The position numbers and the translations under genes are program-made. 7,513 nucleotides of DNA from Chromatocurvus sp964613795. Its GTDB lineage: Bacteria; Pseudomonadota; Gammaproteobacteria; Pseudomonadales; Halieaceae. This document shows positions 7,285 to 7,513 of this stretch, one piece after another (within the stretch, counting starts at the first letter, position 1; each line of letters begins with the position of its first letter). The stretch is from positions 1 to 7,513 of the forward strand of contig CAZTJR010000060.1 of the NCBI GenBank assembly GCA_964613795.1, given 5' to 3'. Under the pieces are notes generated by a model. It was given only the letters and a program-made list of their open reading frames with translations, made no database searches and had not been told where the DNA came from.

Positions 7285-7297
7285 GTTATATAATAAC
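7285..7297. promoter_or_regulatory. Zur-like operator (13-bp palindrome)
   Basis: GTTATATAATAAC is a perfect inverted repeat (GTTAT-ATA-ATAAC). It matches the core GTTATANTATAAC of the gammaproteobacterial Zur consensus (recalled from literature) at 11 of the 12 defined positions. On the minus strand the flank ATG before GTTAT also matches the consensus AATGTTAT; the opposite flank (GCAAAG) matches poorly. The site overlaps the predicted -10 and the transcription start of the leftward promoter, where a zinc-loaded Zur dimer would block RNA polymerase. It is A/T-rich in a GC-rich region. A Fur site is less likely, because the GATAAT hexamer pattern is absent. Confidence 0.62.
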
Positions 7298-7321
7298 ATC
7301 GCATAAGCGCATGACTGTCAA
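7293..7321 (-). promoter_or_regulatory. Sigma-70 promoter of the leftward cluster
   Basis: On the minus strand a perfect -35 TTGACA (7316-7321) is followed after exactly 17 bp by TGTTAT (7293-7298), which matches TATAAT at four positions. The predicted start of transcription near 7286 gives a leader of about 18 nt before the TTG codon. The weak -10 is embedded in the Zur-like palindrome, consistent with a repressed promoter. Confidence 0.6.
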
Positions 7322-7418
7322 CAGCCTGATCAGACACTTCGGCTCGCGCGGCTATGGATGCCTTGCTGCAGGGCCCGCATACCGCGTCCACAAACTGGGC
7401 GTCGCTTACCGCCCCATG

Positions 7419-7424
7419 TATACT
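7419..7424 (+). promoter_or_regulatory. Possible -10 element for miaB
   Basis: TATACT on the plus strand matches the sigma-70 -10 consensus at five of six positions and lies about 50 bp before the miaB start. No good -35 is found 16-18 bp upstream (TGGGCG at 7396-7401 is the nearest candidate), so this is tentative. Confidence 0.33.
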
Positions 7425-7475
7425 CTGCACCCCTAATCATCAGTCAGTAATGGGCAGAACGCCCGGGAACAGACA

Positions 7476-7513
7476 GTGGCCAGGAAACTCTACGTCAAGA
7501 CACACGGTTGCCA
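7476..7513 (+). CDS. miaB: MiaB, tRNA A37 methylthiotransferase, 5' end only
   Basis: The last 38 bases read GTG-GCC-AGG-AAA and so on, giving MARKLYVKTHGC followed by the first two bases (CA) of the next codon. This is the diagnostic N-terminus of MiaB (xKKLYIKTxGCQMN in homologues), the radical-SAM enzyme that adds a methylthio group to isopentenyl-adenosine 37 of certain tRNAs. The Cys is the first ligand of the N-terminal iron-sulfur cluster in the UPF0004 domain. GTG at 7476 is the only plausible start: the frame has a stop at 7434 and no other start codon between. The upstream Shine-Dalgarno sequence is weak (GGGA at 7465-7468). It diverges from the metal-uptake cluster and is most likely an unrelated housekeeping neighbour. 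Only 12 complete codons are visible. Confidence 0.82.
   Translation, partial: MARKLYVKTHGC

Noticed and set aside
7285..7297. Fur box
   Set aside because: The palindrome lacks the GATAAT-type hexamer repeats of Fur sites, while the Zur core fits at 11 of 12 positions.
7397..7414. GGGCG/CGCCC short inverted repeat in the divergent region
   Set aside because: Only a 5-bp stem in GC-rich DNA; chance is likely.
7450..7513. ATG at 7450 as start of the right-hand gene
   Set aside because: It is out of frame with the MiaB N-terminus, which begins at the GTG at 7476.

Overview
This window carries one tightly packed, leftward (minus-strand) gene cluster of six genes, bounded on the right by the first codons of a divergently transcribed miaB gene. 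The GC-rich sequence, the miaB start, the FhuA-type TonB-dependent receptor and the E. coli-like metalloregulator site all point to a Gram-negative, most likely gammaproteobacterial, chromosome. No species can be named from sequence alone.

Layout from right to left. At 7476-7513 (+) lie the first 12 codons of miaB, a tRNA methylthiotransferase. Between 7268 and 7475 is a divergent intergenic region. On the minus strand it holds a consensus -35 (TTGACA), a -10 overlapped by a 13-bp palindrome that strongly resembles a Zur (zinc uptake regulator) operator, and a Shine-Dalgarno sequence in front of a TTG start. The transcript then encodes: a 106-aa exported Cys/His-containing small protein (6947-7267); a GC-rich stem-loop in the intergenic RNA (6852-6908); a 719-aa TonB-dependent outer-membrane receptor (4619-6778); an ABC ATPase (3892-4608); two ABC-2 type permeases of the DUF3526 kind (2453-3895 and 1188-2456); and a secreted M14-family zinc acylase/carboxypeptidase of the aspartoacylase/succinylglutamate desuccinylase type (181-1200). 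From the receptor onward the genes are separated by 10 bp or overlap by 4, 4 and 13 bp, so they are almost certainly co-transcribed and translationally coupled.

Working model (inference): this is a zinc-repressed locus for acquiring zinc or a zinc-metallophore. The receptor would bring a ligand across the outer membrane. The small Cys/His protein could bind metal in the periplasm. The ABC-2 complex would move or export a ligand, or do mechanical work at the inner membrane. The periplasmic M14 enzyme could hydrolyse an acyl or amide bond of the ligand. No substrate-binding protein and no classical ZnuB-type importer are present, which sets the locus apart from standard zinc uptake operons.

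The left edge (1-180) contains no firmly supported gene. It holds a GC-rich inverted repeat at 133-162, a bulged hairpin with a T-rich tail at 33-77, and a possible 22-codon hydrophobic start of another minus-strand gene. No tRNA, rRNA, CRISPR array or mobile element was seen.
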